NCBI GenBank assembly: GCA_038326775.1
Contig: JBBQKJ010000024.1
Location: 1-43,304, forward strand
Length of the DNA: 43,304 nt
Origin: DYIU01 sp038326775
GTDB lineage: Bacteria; Actinomycetota; Geothermincolia; Fen-727; Anoxymicrobiaceae
Direction of reading: 5' to 3'
The translations under genes and the position numbers were made by a program. The notes under the pieces were generated by a model. It searched no databases. It was given only the letters and a program-made list of their open reading frames with translations, and had not been told where the DNA came from. Positions 35,308 through 43,199 of this stretch are shown here, in pieces. The first letter of the stretch is position 1. Each line of letters opens with the position of its first letter.

Positions 35308-36573
35308 ATGGATTCGATGTACCACGGTGACGTTCTCATAGTCGACCTCGCCGCCGGCAAGACCGAGCAGGTCGATTTCGTCGAGGCCGACGAGGCCGGC
35401 CCGGGGCTCGCGGCGGGCCTGGCCCTTTATGACAGGCACGGTGACGCAGACCCGCTGGTTTTCGGGTCAGGCCTCTTTACCGGGACCCCGGTGCCCGGCG
35501 CTTGCCTGGGGTTCGTGGTGGGTAGGAGCCCTTTGAACGGGGATCTCGCGGTATCACCCCTGGGCATGTACGCCGGCGCGGAGATGAAGCTCTCCGGTTT
35601 CTCGGCCGTAGTTGTCAAGGGCGCCTCGGCGAAGCCGGTATACCTCTGGCTGCACGACGGCGTGGCCGACCTGCTCGACGCATCCTCGCTGTCGGGCATG
35701 GACACCTGGCAGACCACCGACGCGATACGCAAAGACATGGGAGAGAGCCTGATTCAAGTCATCTCCATCGGGCCCGCCGGCGAGGCGAAGTCCGAGGCGG
35801 CAGCGTTTTCCATCAACTACTGGGGCTCGGGCGACAGCGCCGCCCTCGGAGCTGTCATGGGCGCAAAGAACCTCAAGGCGGTGGCGCTTCGCGGCCTGGG
35901 GATGCTGGACGCAGAGGAGCCCGAGGAGCTCTACAACGCAGCGTCCGAGCTGATCAAGTCGGCGCCGGCCGAGAGGGGCTTCAAGCGCATTTGCTCGGCC
36001 CTGGGGGCTGACGATATCGATGGGTGGCTGAAGCCCATCGCCCACAGGCACCGCTCGTGCTTCGCCTGCCCCAGCGCCTGCGCGACGTTCGTCAAGTATA
36101 ACGAGCCGCCGAGCGTGCTCGGCTCGGAGGGGGTCGAGGAGCCCGGGATGCTCGTCACCAGCGCGGCGGCCGCCATCTGGCTGAAAGACGGCGGCTGGGA
36201 CGCCGAGGCCGCCTGCCGGGCCATGGAGGCCATGGCGCGAGCGGGTGTTGACATGTTGCGCGGCGCCCGCGAGCTTTCAGCCGAACCTCTCTCCGATGCC
36301 TCGGAGATAACAGTGGCTGTGAAAGAGTTGAAGGGCGCGGAAGAAGCAGCCTGGCCGGCGGGGGAGGCGATCGAGTACGGGCTTTTCGGACCGTGGGTCC
36401 CGCCGCTCGCTTCGCAGGACGACTGGCTCGCCGCGAACCGCGCAGGCTACGTGCTGGGCATCTGCCCGACCTGCCTTCTGGCCGGGGGCATCGACACGGG
36501 ACGGCTCTTCGAGCTGTGCGGGCCAGCCGCCGGGATCGAGCTCGACCCCGCGGCCGTCGACGGCATGTTCTAA
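35308..36573 (+). CDS. Short aldehyde:ferredoxin oxidoreductase (AOR)-like protein
   Basis: AOR enzymes hold a tungsten bis-pterin and a [4Fe-4S] cluster and interconvert aldehydes and acids with ferredoxin. This protein is 421 residues against about 600 for the family. The N-domain is clear: LFTGTPVPGA, SPLNGDLAVSPLGMYAGAEMKLSGF, IGPAGEAKSEAAAF and GAVMGAKNLKA. Three cluster cysteines are at 251, 254 and 258 (CFACPSAC), and a fourth is at 386 (LGIC). The stretch between the cysteines is shortened to about 130 residues. The RGxxH-type segment that normally lines the active site is not seen, and the end is clipped. It may be a reduced or non-catalytic AOR. It follows the ferredoxin by 10 nt and precedes the BPL_N-like gene by 4 nt. 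Confidence 0.75.
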   Translation: MDSMYHGDVLIVDLAAGKTEQVDFVEADEAGPGLAAGLALYDRHGDADPLVFGSGLFTGTPVPGACLGFVVGRSPLNGDLAVSPLGMYAGAEMKLSGFSAVVVKGASAKPVYLWLHDGVADLLDASSLSGMDTWQTTDAIRKDMGESLIQVISIGPAGEAKSEAAAFSINYWGSGDSAALGAVMGAKNLKAVALRGLGMLDAEEPEELYNAASELIKSAPAERGFKRICSALGADDIDGWLKPIAHRHRSCFACPSACATFVKYNEPPSVLGSEGVEEPGMLVTSAAAAIWLKDGGWDAEAACRAMEAMARAGVDMLRGARELSAEPLSDASEITVAVKELKGAEEAAWPAGEAIEYGLFGPWVPPLASQDDWLAANRAGYVLGICPTCLLAGGIDTGRLFELCGPAAGIELDPAAVDGMF

Positions 36574-36577
36574 AGCC

Positions 36578-37861
36578 GTGGCAGTACCCGGAGGCCGCCT
36601 TGCCAGGGCCGCGAGCGACCCTCTCTTCGAGCGCTTTCGCGCGGAGTTCGCATCGGGCCCCCTTCCCCGCGTCGCCGTCTTTGTCGGCGCCGGAGCGTCA
36701 CACTCCTGGATCTGGTTCGCGGACCTCCTGGAACGCCTGGGGCTGTTCGCCGTGTCCTTCATCGACGAGCAGGCCGTCCTGTCGGGCGACCTGGGTGAGT
36801 TCGACGTCTTCATGGTCGGGGGCGGCGACACCTACGCCATGGCCGAGTCGCTCGGCACGGCCGGCGCGGCCGAGCTCGAGACGCACGTCGAGGGAGGGGG
36901 CTTTTACTTCGGTTCCTGCGCCGGGGCCTACCTCGTACTCTCCGGCGTTGACCGGGAGCCGTTCGCTCCTTTCGAGCTCGTCAATGGAAACATTCTCAAC
37001 GTGATGCCGGAGCCGCCCGAACCGCTCTGCCTGGCTCACAAGTACCTCGCTCCTTACGGGGAGGAGTGGGTGTTCCACCCTGTATACGGTGAGGTGGAGC
37101 TGGGGCCGGGCCCGGTCTCGAATGGTTTCAAGTGTTTCGAGGGCCGCGGGACGCTCGCGAGCGTCCTCTTTGGCGGCCCCATCCTTTCAGCCGGGAACGA
37201 CGGGGAGGTGGCGGCGGTCTACTCGGGCCTCACTACCCGGGCGGCTTACCCCTGGCCTGAAGACGAAGCCGCGAGATTCGTCACCGGCAGGCCGGCGGTG
37301 ATCCGCGCCCGACACGGGGAGGGCACGGCCGTCGCCAGCGGCCCGCACCTGGAGCACCCGCTTTTTCCGCGCGCCAACGCGCTTGCCGCCGAGCTGGTCT
37401 GGAGGCACTGGCGGAGTAGACGCGGAAACAGTGTCCGCCGGGCGCCCGGCTCCAGAGGCGCGGCTGAATCGAGCGAGGTCGGAGTTCTCCTGCAGGAGAT
37501 AAAGCGCCAGGTCTCCAACGCGCGTATCGTGGGGTTCGGATTGGAGAAGATGCCCGTGACGTGGCGCATCGGGGTAAAGGTATGGGAGCCTGAGAAGATA
37601 AGGATGTTCCTCGACAGCGCCTGGCGCAGGCTTCCCTGTCTCGAGGAAAACAGGAGCCGCATGGATGACACGACTTGCCTGGCGGCGCTCGCGGAAGGCT
37701 ATTCAAGGGTGACCGGGCTCGCAAGATCGCTCAGGACAAAAGTCGAGACCGGCGAGGACTCGCTTGAAGAAGCAACATCGCTTCTATCCTCGCTCAAGGA
37801 GCTCACCGCAAAGTTTCTGACGCTCTATTTCCGGTTGCGGCGGCAAGAAGATGTTAGCTAG
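36578..37861 (+). CDS. BPL_N-domain (class I amidotransferase-like) protein with helical C-terminus
   Basis: A 427-residue protein. Residues about 30-275 form a GATase1/BPL_N-like domain: VAVFVGAGAS, DVFMVGGGDTYAM and a nucleophile elbow GGGFYFGSCAGAYLVLSG with Cys114, then VIRARHGEGTAVASGPHLEHP where the family's His-x-Glu/His region is expected. Residues about 300-427 are a separate helical part (EEATSLLSSLKELTAKF). It starts with GTG 36578, 4 nt after the AOR-like gene, so the two are coupled. Such BPL_N proteins have no settled function; biotin ligation is unlikely because the catalytic ligase domain is absent. Confidence 0.7.
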   Translation: MAVPGGRLARAASDPLFERFRAEFASGPLPRVAVFVGAGASHSWIWFADLLERLGLFAVSFIDEQAVLSGDLGEFDVFMVGGGDTYAMAESLGTAGAAELETHVEGGGFYFGSCAGAYLVLSGVDREPFAPFELVNGNILNVMPEPPEPLCLAHKYLAPYGEEWVFHPVYGEVELGPGPVSNGFKCFEGRGTLASVLFGGPILSAGNDGEVAAVYSGLTTRAAYPWPEDEAARFVTGRPAVIRARHGEGTAVASGPHLEHPLFPRANALAAELVWRHWRSRRGNSVRRAPGSRGAAESSEVGVLLQEIKRQVSNARIVGFGLEKMPVTWRIGVKVWEPEKIRMFLDSAWRRLPCLEENRSRMDDTTCLAALAEGYSRVTGLARSLRTKVETGEDSLEEATSLLSSLKELTAKFLTLYFRLRRQEDVS

Positions 37862-37890
37862 GATTAGGCGTACCGACTATTGGAGAGTCC

Positions 37891-39837
37891 GTGGGAGATA
37901 GAACAGGCGTATACATCTGCCACTGCGGCACCAACATCGCGGGCGTGGTCGACTGCGCGCGCGTGGTCGAGCGCGCCGCCGGCCTTCCCGGCGTGGCGGT
38001 GGCCCGCGATTACCCTTACATGTGCTCCGACCCCGGGCAGGCTCTCATACGCGCGGACATCGAACAGCTCGGGCTGGAGCGCGTTGTGGTGGCGGCCTGC
38101 TCGCCGAGGCTCCATGAGCCGACGTTCCGGGCCGCGCTTGAAGACGCGGGCCTCAACCCGTACATGCTCGAGATGGCCAACATCCGCGAGCAGTGCTCGT
38201 GGGTGCACGAGGACCCGGCCCAGGCCACCGCCAAGGCCGTCTCGCTCGTCGGAGGGGCAGTCCGCAAGGTGGGCTTCAACAGGGAGCTTACCAGGCGCGA
38301 GTTTCCGGTAACGCAGGCGGTCATGGTGATAGGGGCCGGCATCGCGGGCATCCAGGCGGCGCTTTTGCTTGCTTCCGCCGGAATGCAGGTCTACCTCGTG
38401 GAGCGGGGCCCAAGCATCGGGGGGCACATGGCCCAGCTCGACAAGACGTTCCCCACGCTGGACTGCTCGGCCTGCATTCTGACCCCCAAGATGGTAGATG
38501 TCGCGCGCTATCCCAATATCGAGATACTTACCACCAGCGAGGTGGTGGGCCTCTCGGGTTTCATAGGCAACTTCAAGGCTTCCGTCCGCACGAGCCCGCG
38601 GGGCGTGGACCTTGCGAAGTGCACCGGCTGCGGAGACTGCGCCGAAGCGTGCGTGCTGGCCGGCCGCATCCCCGACGAGTTTGACGCGGGGCTCTCGAAG
38701 AGGGGCGCTATCTACATGCCGTTCCCCCAGGCGGTGCCGCTCGCGGCGGCCCTCGACCGCGAACACTGCCTGCTCTTTACGAAGGGCAAGTGCAAGTCGC
38801 CCTGCGTCGAGGCGTGCGGCGTAGGAGCGGTCGACCTCGAGATGGAGGAGACCGTCCGCGAGTTCGAGGTCGGTGCTATCGTGGTGGCGACCGGCTTCGA
38901 CATTTTCGACGCCGGGCTGATGCCGCAGTTTGGCTACGGGCGCTACGGCGAGGTCCTCGACGCCCTGCAGTTCGAGAGGATGCTCTCGGCTTCAGGCCCC
39001 ACCGGGGGGAAGATAGCGCTTCCCGACGGGCGCCAGCCGGGGGCCATAGCGTTCCTGCACTGTGTCGGCTCGCGAGACGAGAACACCAACGAGTACTGCT
39101 CGAGGGTGTGCTGCATGTACTCCATGAAGCAGGCGCACCTGGCCCGCGAGAAGACCGGCGCGAAGATCTTCGAGTTCTACATAGACGTGAACGCCTTCGG
39201 TAAGGGGTACCAGGAGTTCTACCGGAGGGTGCGCGACGAGGGCGTCTTCTTCGTGCGCGGCAAATGCGCAGATGTCGCGAAGCTTGGGGGCTCGCTCAAG
39301 GTGTTCGCGGAGGACACGCTTCTGGGACGGCAGGTCGAACTGCCGGTGGACATGGTCGTGCTTGCAACCGGGCTGGTACCCTCCACGGGCGCCGTGGATC
39401 TTGCCCGCGTGCTCGGGCTCCAACTGGGGCCGGAGGGGTTCTTCACAGAGGCGCACCCGAAGCTGCGCCCGGTCGAGACCCTTACTGACGGAATATTCCT
39501 TGCCGGTTGTTGCCAGGGTCCCAAGGACATCCCCGACACGGTCGCCCAGGCGGGTGCGGCCGCCGCCGAGGCGCTGGCCCTGCTGGACCGTGGAAAAGTC
39601 GAGGTCGAGGCCGGGGTGTCTTGCGTGGACGCGGAGCTTTGCAGGGGCTGCGGGCAATGCGTTGCGACCTGTCCATACTCGGCTGTCGAGCTGTCCGAGG
39701 AGGGGGTGGCCGTCGTCAACGAGGCGGTATGCAAGGGGTGCGGGCTTTGCGCGGTCGCCTGCCTGGGCGGGGCCGCCGTGCTCGAGCTGTACGATGACGC
39801 GCAGATAGTGGCGAACATAGAGGGGTTGTTGCTATGA
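37891..39837 (+). CDS. hdrA: HdrA-like flavin/Fe-S subunit (heterodisulfide reductase A family)
   Basis: A 648-residue protein with the full HdrA layout: N-terminal YICHCGTNIAGVVD domain, FAD-binding VIGAGIAGIQAALLLASAG (about 145-165), SIGGHMAQLDKTFPTLDCSACILTPKM, and an inserted ferredoxin motif CTGCGDCAEAC (244-254). FAD-domain end motifs and two C-terminal ferredoxin motifs follow, CRGCGQCVATCP and CKGCGLCAVAC. HdrA splits or merges electron pairs at its flavin and works with HdrB/C-type partners. None lies next to it, but the CCG-domain GlcF-like proteins upstream could fill that role. The start is GTG 37891 with GGAG 5 nt upstream. Its stop overlaps the next gene as ATGA. Confidence 0.9.
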   Translation: MGDRTGVYICHCGTNIAGVVDCARVVERAAGLPGVAVARDYPYMCSDPGQALIRADIEQLGLERVVVAACSPRLHEPTFRAALEDAGLNPYMLEMANIREQCSWVHEDPAQATAKAVSLVGGAVRKVGFNRELTRREFPVTQAVMVIGAGIAGIQAALLLASAGMQVYLVERGPSIGGHMAQLDKTFPTLDCSACILTPKMVDVARYPNIEILTTSEVVGLSGFIGNFKASVRTSPRGVDLAKCTGCGDCAEACVLAGRIPDEFDAGLSKRGAIYMPFPQAVPLAAALDREHCLLFTKGKCKSPCVEACGVGAVDLEMEETVREFEVGAIVVATGFDIFDAGLMPQFGYGRYGEVLDALQFERMLSASGPTGGKIALPDGRQPGAIAFLHCVGSRDENTNEYCSRVCCMYSMKQAHLAREKTGAKIFEFYIDVNAFGKGYQEFYRRVRDEGVFFVRGKCADVAKLGGSLKVFAEDTLLGRQVELPVDMVVLATGLVPSTGAVDLARVLGLQLGPEGFFTEAHPKLRPVETLTDGIFLAGCCQGPKDIPDTVAQAGAAAAEALALLDRGKVEVEAGVSCVDAELCRGCGQCVATCPYSAVELSEEGVAVVNEAVCKGCGLCAVACLGGAAVLELYDDAQIVANIEGLLL

Positions 39838-40610
39838 GCGAAGAGGCAAAAGAACGGATAAGAGAGTTCGTCCGAGCACTCGGGGTCGACGACGTGGGTG
39901 TTGCCGCGGCCGGCGGTTATGACAGCCCAAGGTCGCCGGAGATCGAGTCCATTTTCCCGGGCGCCCGGTCCATGGTGGTGCTCGCGTACAAGGAGCTGTC
40001 GACCTGCGAGAGCGACAACATGCAGATAGCGATGAACGGGCGGCTCGACCTGATGGAGTTCTCCCGTTCGTGCAACTACAAGACCGCGCGCTTCCTCGAG
40101 CGGGAGTTCGGGGTGAAGGCGATGACCGTCCCGGTCTCCTACCCGCTCCTGATGAGCCGGGAGACGCAGGGGTCGGTGGCGGACGTCTCGGCGAGGCACG
40201 CCGCGGTGGCGGCCGGGCTGGGAAGCTTCGGGCGCAACAACCTGGTCCTGCACCCGGAGTTCGGCAGCCGGGTCATCTTCACCGAGGTGATAACCGACCT
40301 GGAGCTGCCCGGCGACCCGCCCCTCGCCGAGAAGCTTTGCAACGACTGCAACGACTGCGTCGAGGCCTGCCCCTCGGGCGCGCTGGACGTGGAGGGAAAG
40401 ACCGATGTCATGAAGTGTTTGAAGGCGTCTCAACCGTACGGCATCGGAGGCAGCATAAGGTTCTGGATGAAATGGGCGGAGGCCGAGACGCCCGAGCGCC
40501 AGGCGATGCTGGTCGACGAGCGCTACTGGCGCCTTTACCAGGCCCAGTCGATCGGGTTCCAGTACTTCTGCTTCAACTGCATCAAGAACTGCCCCATAGG
40601 TCAGGAGTAA
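39834..40610 (+). CDS. QueG-like 4Fe-4S protein (epoxyqueuosine reductase/reductive dehalogenase-related)
   Basis: A 258-residue protein. The middle part reads LGSFGRNNLVLHPEFGSRVIFTEVITDLEL, the block shared by QueG and reductive dehalogenases. Then come CNDCNDCVEACP, a lone Cys (DVMKCLKASQP), and CFNCIKNCP, giving two [4Fe-4S] clusters. It is shorter than QueG (about 350-390), with no HEAT-repeat tail. Whether it binds cobalamin cannot be told. It is translationally coupled to HdrA (ATGA overlap), so it more likely serves that redox chain than queuosine synthesis. Its last codons contain the ribosome site of the next gene. Confidence 0.78.
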   Translation: MSEEAKERIREFVRALGVDDVGVAAAGGYDSPRSPEIESIFPGARSMVVLAYKELSTCESDNMQIAMNGRLDLMEFSRSCNYKTARFLEREFGVKAMTVPVSYPLLMSRETQGSVADVSARHAAVAAGLGSFGRNNLVLHPEFGSRVIFTEVITDLELPGDPPLAEKLCNDCNDCVEACPSGALDVEGKTDVMKCLKASQPYGIGGSIRFWMKWAEAETPERQAMLVDERYWRLYQAQSIGFQYFCFNCIKNCPIGQE

Positions 40611-40648
40611 AAATGCAACATTGGGGTCAGGTCACTTTCTTGCATTTT
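40610..40648. repeat. REP-like repeat overlapping the start of the ABC binding-protein gene
   Basis: AAAATGCAA (40610-40618) and TTGCATTTT (40640-40648) are perfect 9-bp arms. The loop contains TTGGGGTCAGGTCAC with the shared GGGGTCAGG core. It begins at the QueG-like stop codon. Confidence 0.7.
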
Positions 40649-41680
40649 CGCCCCGTTAGCTTCCCGGGCGATAAAAAGACCGCCCGGGGCGGCGGGGGTG
40701 GCGCCGCGACCGGTTTCGCGGTTACCCTGATCACCGTTATGGCCCTCCTGATGGCGCTTCCGCTCGGCGGTTGTGGCGCCAAGCCCCAGGGTACCCGGGT
40801 GGTGCGCATCGGCACTCTCCGCAACGACCTGCACCAGGTCGCTTACTACGTCGCGCGCGAGAAGGGCTTCTTCACCGAGGAGGGCCTCGATGTCCGCGAG
40901 GGCGGAGCTTTCAACGCCGGCCCCGAGGAGATGAGCGCGTTCTCGGCCGGGGAACTCGACATGGGCTACGCCGGCACGGCGCCCATCGTCACTTTCGCCG
41001 GGCAGGACATGGCCGACGTCAAGATAGTGGCCCAGGCCAACTTGGTCGGCTCGGCCATCGTCGTGCGCAACGGGCTCGAGGCCGAGGACGTCGCGGCCCT
41101 CAAGGGCCGGACCATCGCCGTTCCGGGATATTCCACCGTACAGGATTTTCTGCTTCGCACCGCGCTCAAGAAGGCCGGTATGAGCGACAAGGATGTCAAT
41201 ATCATCGTGGTGAAGCCTCCCGAGATGATACCGGCGCTGGCGGGCGGCCAGGTAGACGCCGCTGTAGCATGGGAACCGTATCCCTCCATGATGGTCAACC
41301 AGAAGGCGGGGCGCGTGCTCATAAGGTCGGGGAAAATATGGCCGCACCACCCCTGCTGCATGCTCGTCGCCGACGCTGATTTTCTGCGTCGGAACCCCGA
41401 TACGGTCAAGCGCGTTGTGGCCGCGCACGTCAAGGCCACGAAGTATATCAGGGACAACCCGCTCGAGGCCGCCGACATGGCTCACCTCTTCACCGGCCAG
41501 CCCGCCGAGGTCGCTCGCGCCGCCATGAAGGACATCGAGTTCTCCTACGTTCCCGAGGTCAAGGGCATCCAGCGCTACGTGGAGTTCCTCAAGAGCAACG
41601 GCGTTATCAAGGTGAAGGACGCCGCCTCGTTCACCCGCGGCCTGGTGGACACCGGCTTCCTGCCCGGGGGCGGTTCGTGA
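40613..41680 (+). CDS. ABC importer substrate-binding lipoprotein (SsuA/TauA/NMT1-like)
   Basis: A 355-residue binding protein. The hydrophobic stretch FAVTLITVMALLMALP ends in the lipobox LGGC, with lipidated Cys54. The mature part reads VVRIGTLRNDLHQVAYYVAREKGFFTEEGLDV and GELDMGYAGTAPIVTFAG, typical of the nitrate/sulfonate/taurine/pyrimidine-precursor (NMT1, SsuA-like) class. ATG 40613 has AGGAG five nt upstream but lies inside a REP-like repeat. This gives an unusually long n-region of about 34 residues before the hydrophobic core. TTG 40640 would shorten it. Permease and ATPase follow with overlaps. The ligand is unknown. Confidence 0.88.
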   Translation: MQHWGQVTFLHFRPVSFPGDKKTARGGGGGAATGFAVTLITVMALLMALPLGGCGAKPQGTRVVRIGTLRNDLHQVAYYVAREKGFFTEEGLDVREGGAFNAGPEEMSAFSAGELDMGYAGTAPIVTFAGQDMADVKIVAQANLVGSAIVVRNGLEAEDVAALKGRTIAVPGYSTVQDFLLRTALKKAGMSDKDVNIIVVKPPEMIPALAGGQVDAAVAWEPYPSMMVNQKAGRVLIRSGKIWPHHPCCMLVADADFLRRNPDTVKRVVAAHVKATKYIRDNPLEAADMAHLFTGQPAEVARAAMKDIEFSYVPEVKGIQRYVEFLKSNGVIKVKDAASFTRGLVDTGFLPGGGS

Positions 41681-42426
41681 AGAAATGGGTGATTATCTCA
41701 CCGCTCGCCGCGCTCGTCATCTGGCAGGTGCTTGTGAGCGCGGGTCTGCTGGGCCATACGCCCTCTCCCGTGTCGGTGGTAAGGGGAATCTACCAGTTGT
41801 CGGTGACGGGCCTGCCGCCGGGTTTCCGCCTGATGGGTCATGTAATGGCGAGCCTGGGCAGGGTGCTGCTGGGGTTTGCCTTCGCGGTCACGCTGGCAAT
41901 CCCGCTCGGAATACTCATGGGATGGTCTTCGGTGTTCAACACTATCGTGGACCCGCTGGTGGAGGTCATAAGGCCGATACCTCCACTGGCCTGGCTGCCG
42001 CTGGCGGTCCTCTGGTTCGGAATCGGTTACCTGTCAGCCGCATTCCTTATCTTCCTGGGTGTTTTCTTTCCGGTCGTCCTCAACACGGTCTCAGGGGTAA
42101 GGTCGGTCGAACCCCACCTGGTGGAGGCGGCGCGCACGCTCGGCGCGAAGGAGAAGACCGTCCTGGCGCGCGTGCTGGTGCCCGGAGCCCTTCCCTCGGT
42201 GTTCACGGGTGTTCGCATAGGGCTGGGCATAGGGTGGATGACACTGGTGGCGGCCGAGCTGACGGCGGTGAAAAGCGGGTACGGGCTCGGGTACATGATA
42301 ATGACTGCACGCGACGTGGCTCGCTACGACTACGTGGTGGCAGGCATCGTGGTGATAGGGTTTCTTGGTTTTCTGATGGACAGGCTCATAAAGCTGGCTG
42401 AGAAGAGGGCTTTGAGGTGGAGATGA
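41677..42426 (+). CDS. ABC importer permease (SsuC-like)
   Basis: A 249-residue inner-membrane protein with about six helices and the EAA loop EAARTLGAKEKTVLARVLVPGALPSVFTGVRIGLGIGW that docks the ATPase, in the form found in SsuC/TauC permeases. GTG 41677 overlaps the stop of the binding-protein gene, and its own stop overlaps the ATPase start, so the three are one translational unit. Its specificity follows the binding protein. Confidence 0.92.
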   Translation: MKKWVIISPLAALVIWQVLVSAGLLGHTPSPVSVVRGIYQLSVTGLPPGFRLMGHVMASLGRVLLGFAFAVTLAIPLGILMGWSSVFNTIVDPLVEVIRPIPPLAWLPLAVLWFGIGYLSAAFLIFLGVFFPVVLNTVSGVRSVEPHLVEAARTLGAKEKTVLARVLVPGALPSVFTGVRIGLGIGWMTLVAAELTAVKSGYGLGYMIMTARDVARYDYVVAGIVVIGFLGFLMDRLIKLAEKRALRWR

Positions 42427-43199
42427 TCGACGGCGGCGAGCTCGCGCTCGAGCTCCGTTCGCTTGAAAAGACATATGTGGAGAAGAAGACGGGCAGGGAG
42501 CTGAAGGTGCTCGACGGGCTCGACCTCGCGGTAGCGCCGGGGCGGCTTACCTGCGTGGTCGGTCCCACCGGCTGCGGCAAGACCACCCTGCTGCGTGTCA
42601 TCGGAGGGCTCGAGATGCCGACCTCGGGTGAAGTACTGCTCGACGGCCGTCCAGTGTCCGGCCCGGGGCCCGATCGGGGCATCGTCTTTCAGGAGTATGC
42701 GCTCTTTCCATGGAGGACGGTGCTGAGGAACGTCACTTTCGGGCTGAACATGAAGGGCGTCCGAGGCAGGGAGGCCGGTGCGGTCGCGGACCGCTACCTG
42801 GAGAAGGTAGGGCTTGCCGGTTGCGACAACATGTACCCGCGAGAGCTCTCGGGGGGGATGAAGCAAAGGGTCGCCATCGCCCGGACGCTGGCCGTCGAGC
42901 CGCGGATACTGCTGATGGACGAGCCGTTTGCCTCGCTCGACGCGCAGACCCGCAACGGCATGCAGGAGTTCCTGGTCGGCCTCTGGCTGGAGACCGGGGC
43001 GACCATTGTCTTCGTGACCCACTCGGTGGACGAGGCGGTCTTCCTGGGGCAGGACATCATCGGCTTCTCCAGGCGCCCCGCGAGGGTCGTGGAGCGGTTC
43101 CAGAACACGCTGCCCTATCCGAGGAAGCGCACCGACCAGGCATTCACCGACCTGCGCGCCCGCATCCTCGAATACCTGACGAAAGAGATGGCTCAATAG
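42423..43199 (+). CDS. ABC importer ATPase (SsuB-like)
   Basis: A 258-residue ATPase with Walker A GPTGCGKTT, Q-loop FQEYALFPW, signature LSGGMKQR, Walker B ILLMDEPFASLD and the switch His in FVTHSVDEA. The pattern matches nitrate/sulfonate/taurine importer ATPases. ATG 42423 overlaps the permease stop as ATGA with GAGG upstream; GTG 42417 is also in frame. It is the last complete gene in the window. Confidence 0.94.
   Translation: MIDGGELALELRSLEKTYVEKKTGRELKVLDGLDLAVAPGRLTCVVGPTGCGKTTLLRVIGGLEMPTSGEVLLDGRPVSGPGPDRGIVFQEYALFPWRTVLRNVTFGLNMKGVRGREAGAVADRYLEKVGLAGCDNMYPRELSGGMKQRVAIARTLAVEPRILLMDEPFASLDAQTRNGMQEFLVGLWLETGATIVFVTHSVDEAVFLGQDIIGFSRRPARVVERFQNTLPYPRKRTDQAFTDLRARILEYLTKEMAQ

Noticed and set aside
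36578..37861. Biotin-protein ligase
   Set aside because: Only the BPL_N-type amidotransferase-like domain is present; the ligase catalytic domain with its biotin-binding motif is absent.
39834..40610. Epoxyqueuosine reductase (QueG) as firm function
   Set aside because: It is too short, lacks the QueG C-terminal repeats, and is coupled to hdrA rather than to tRNA-modification genes.
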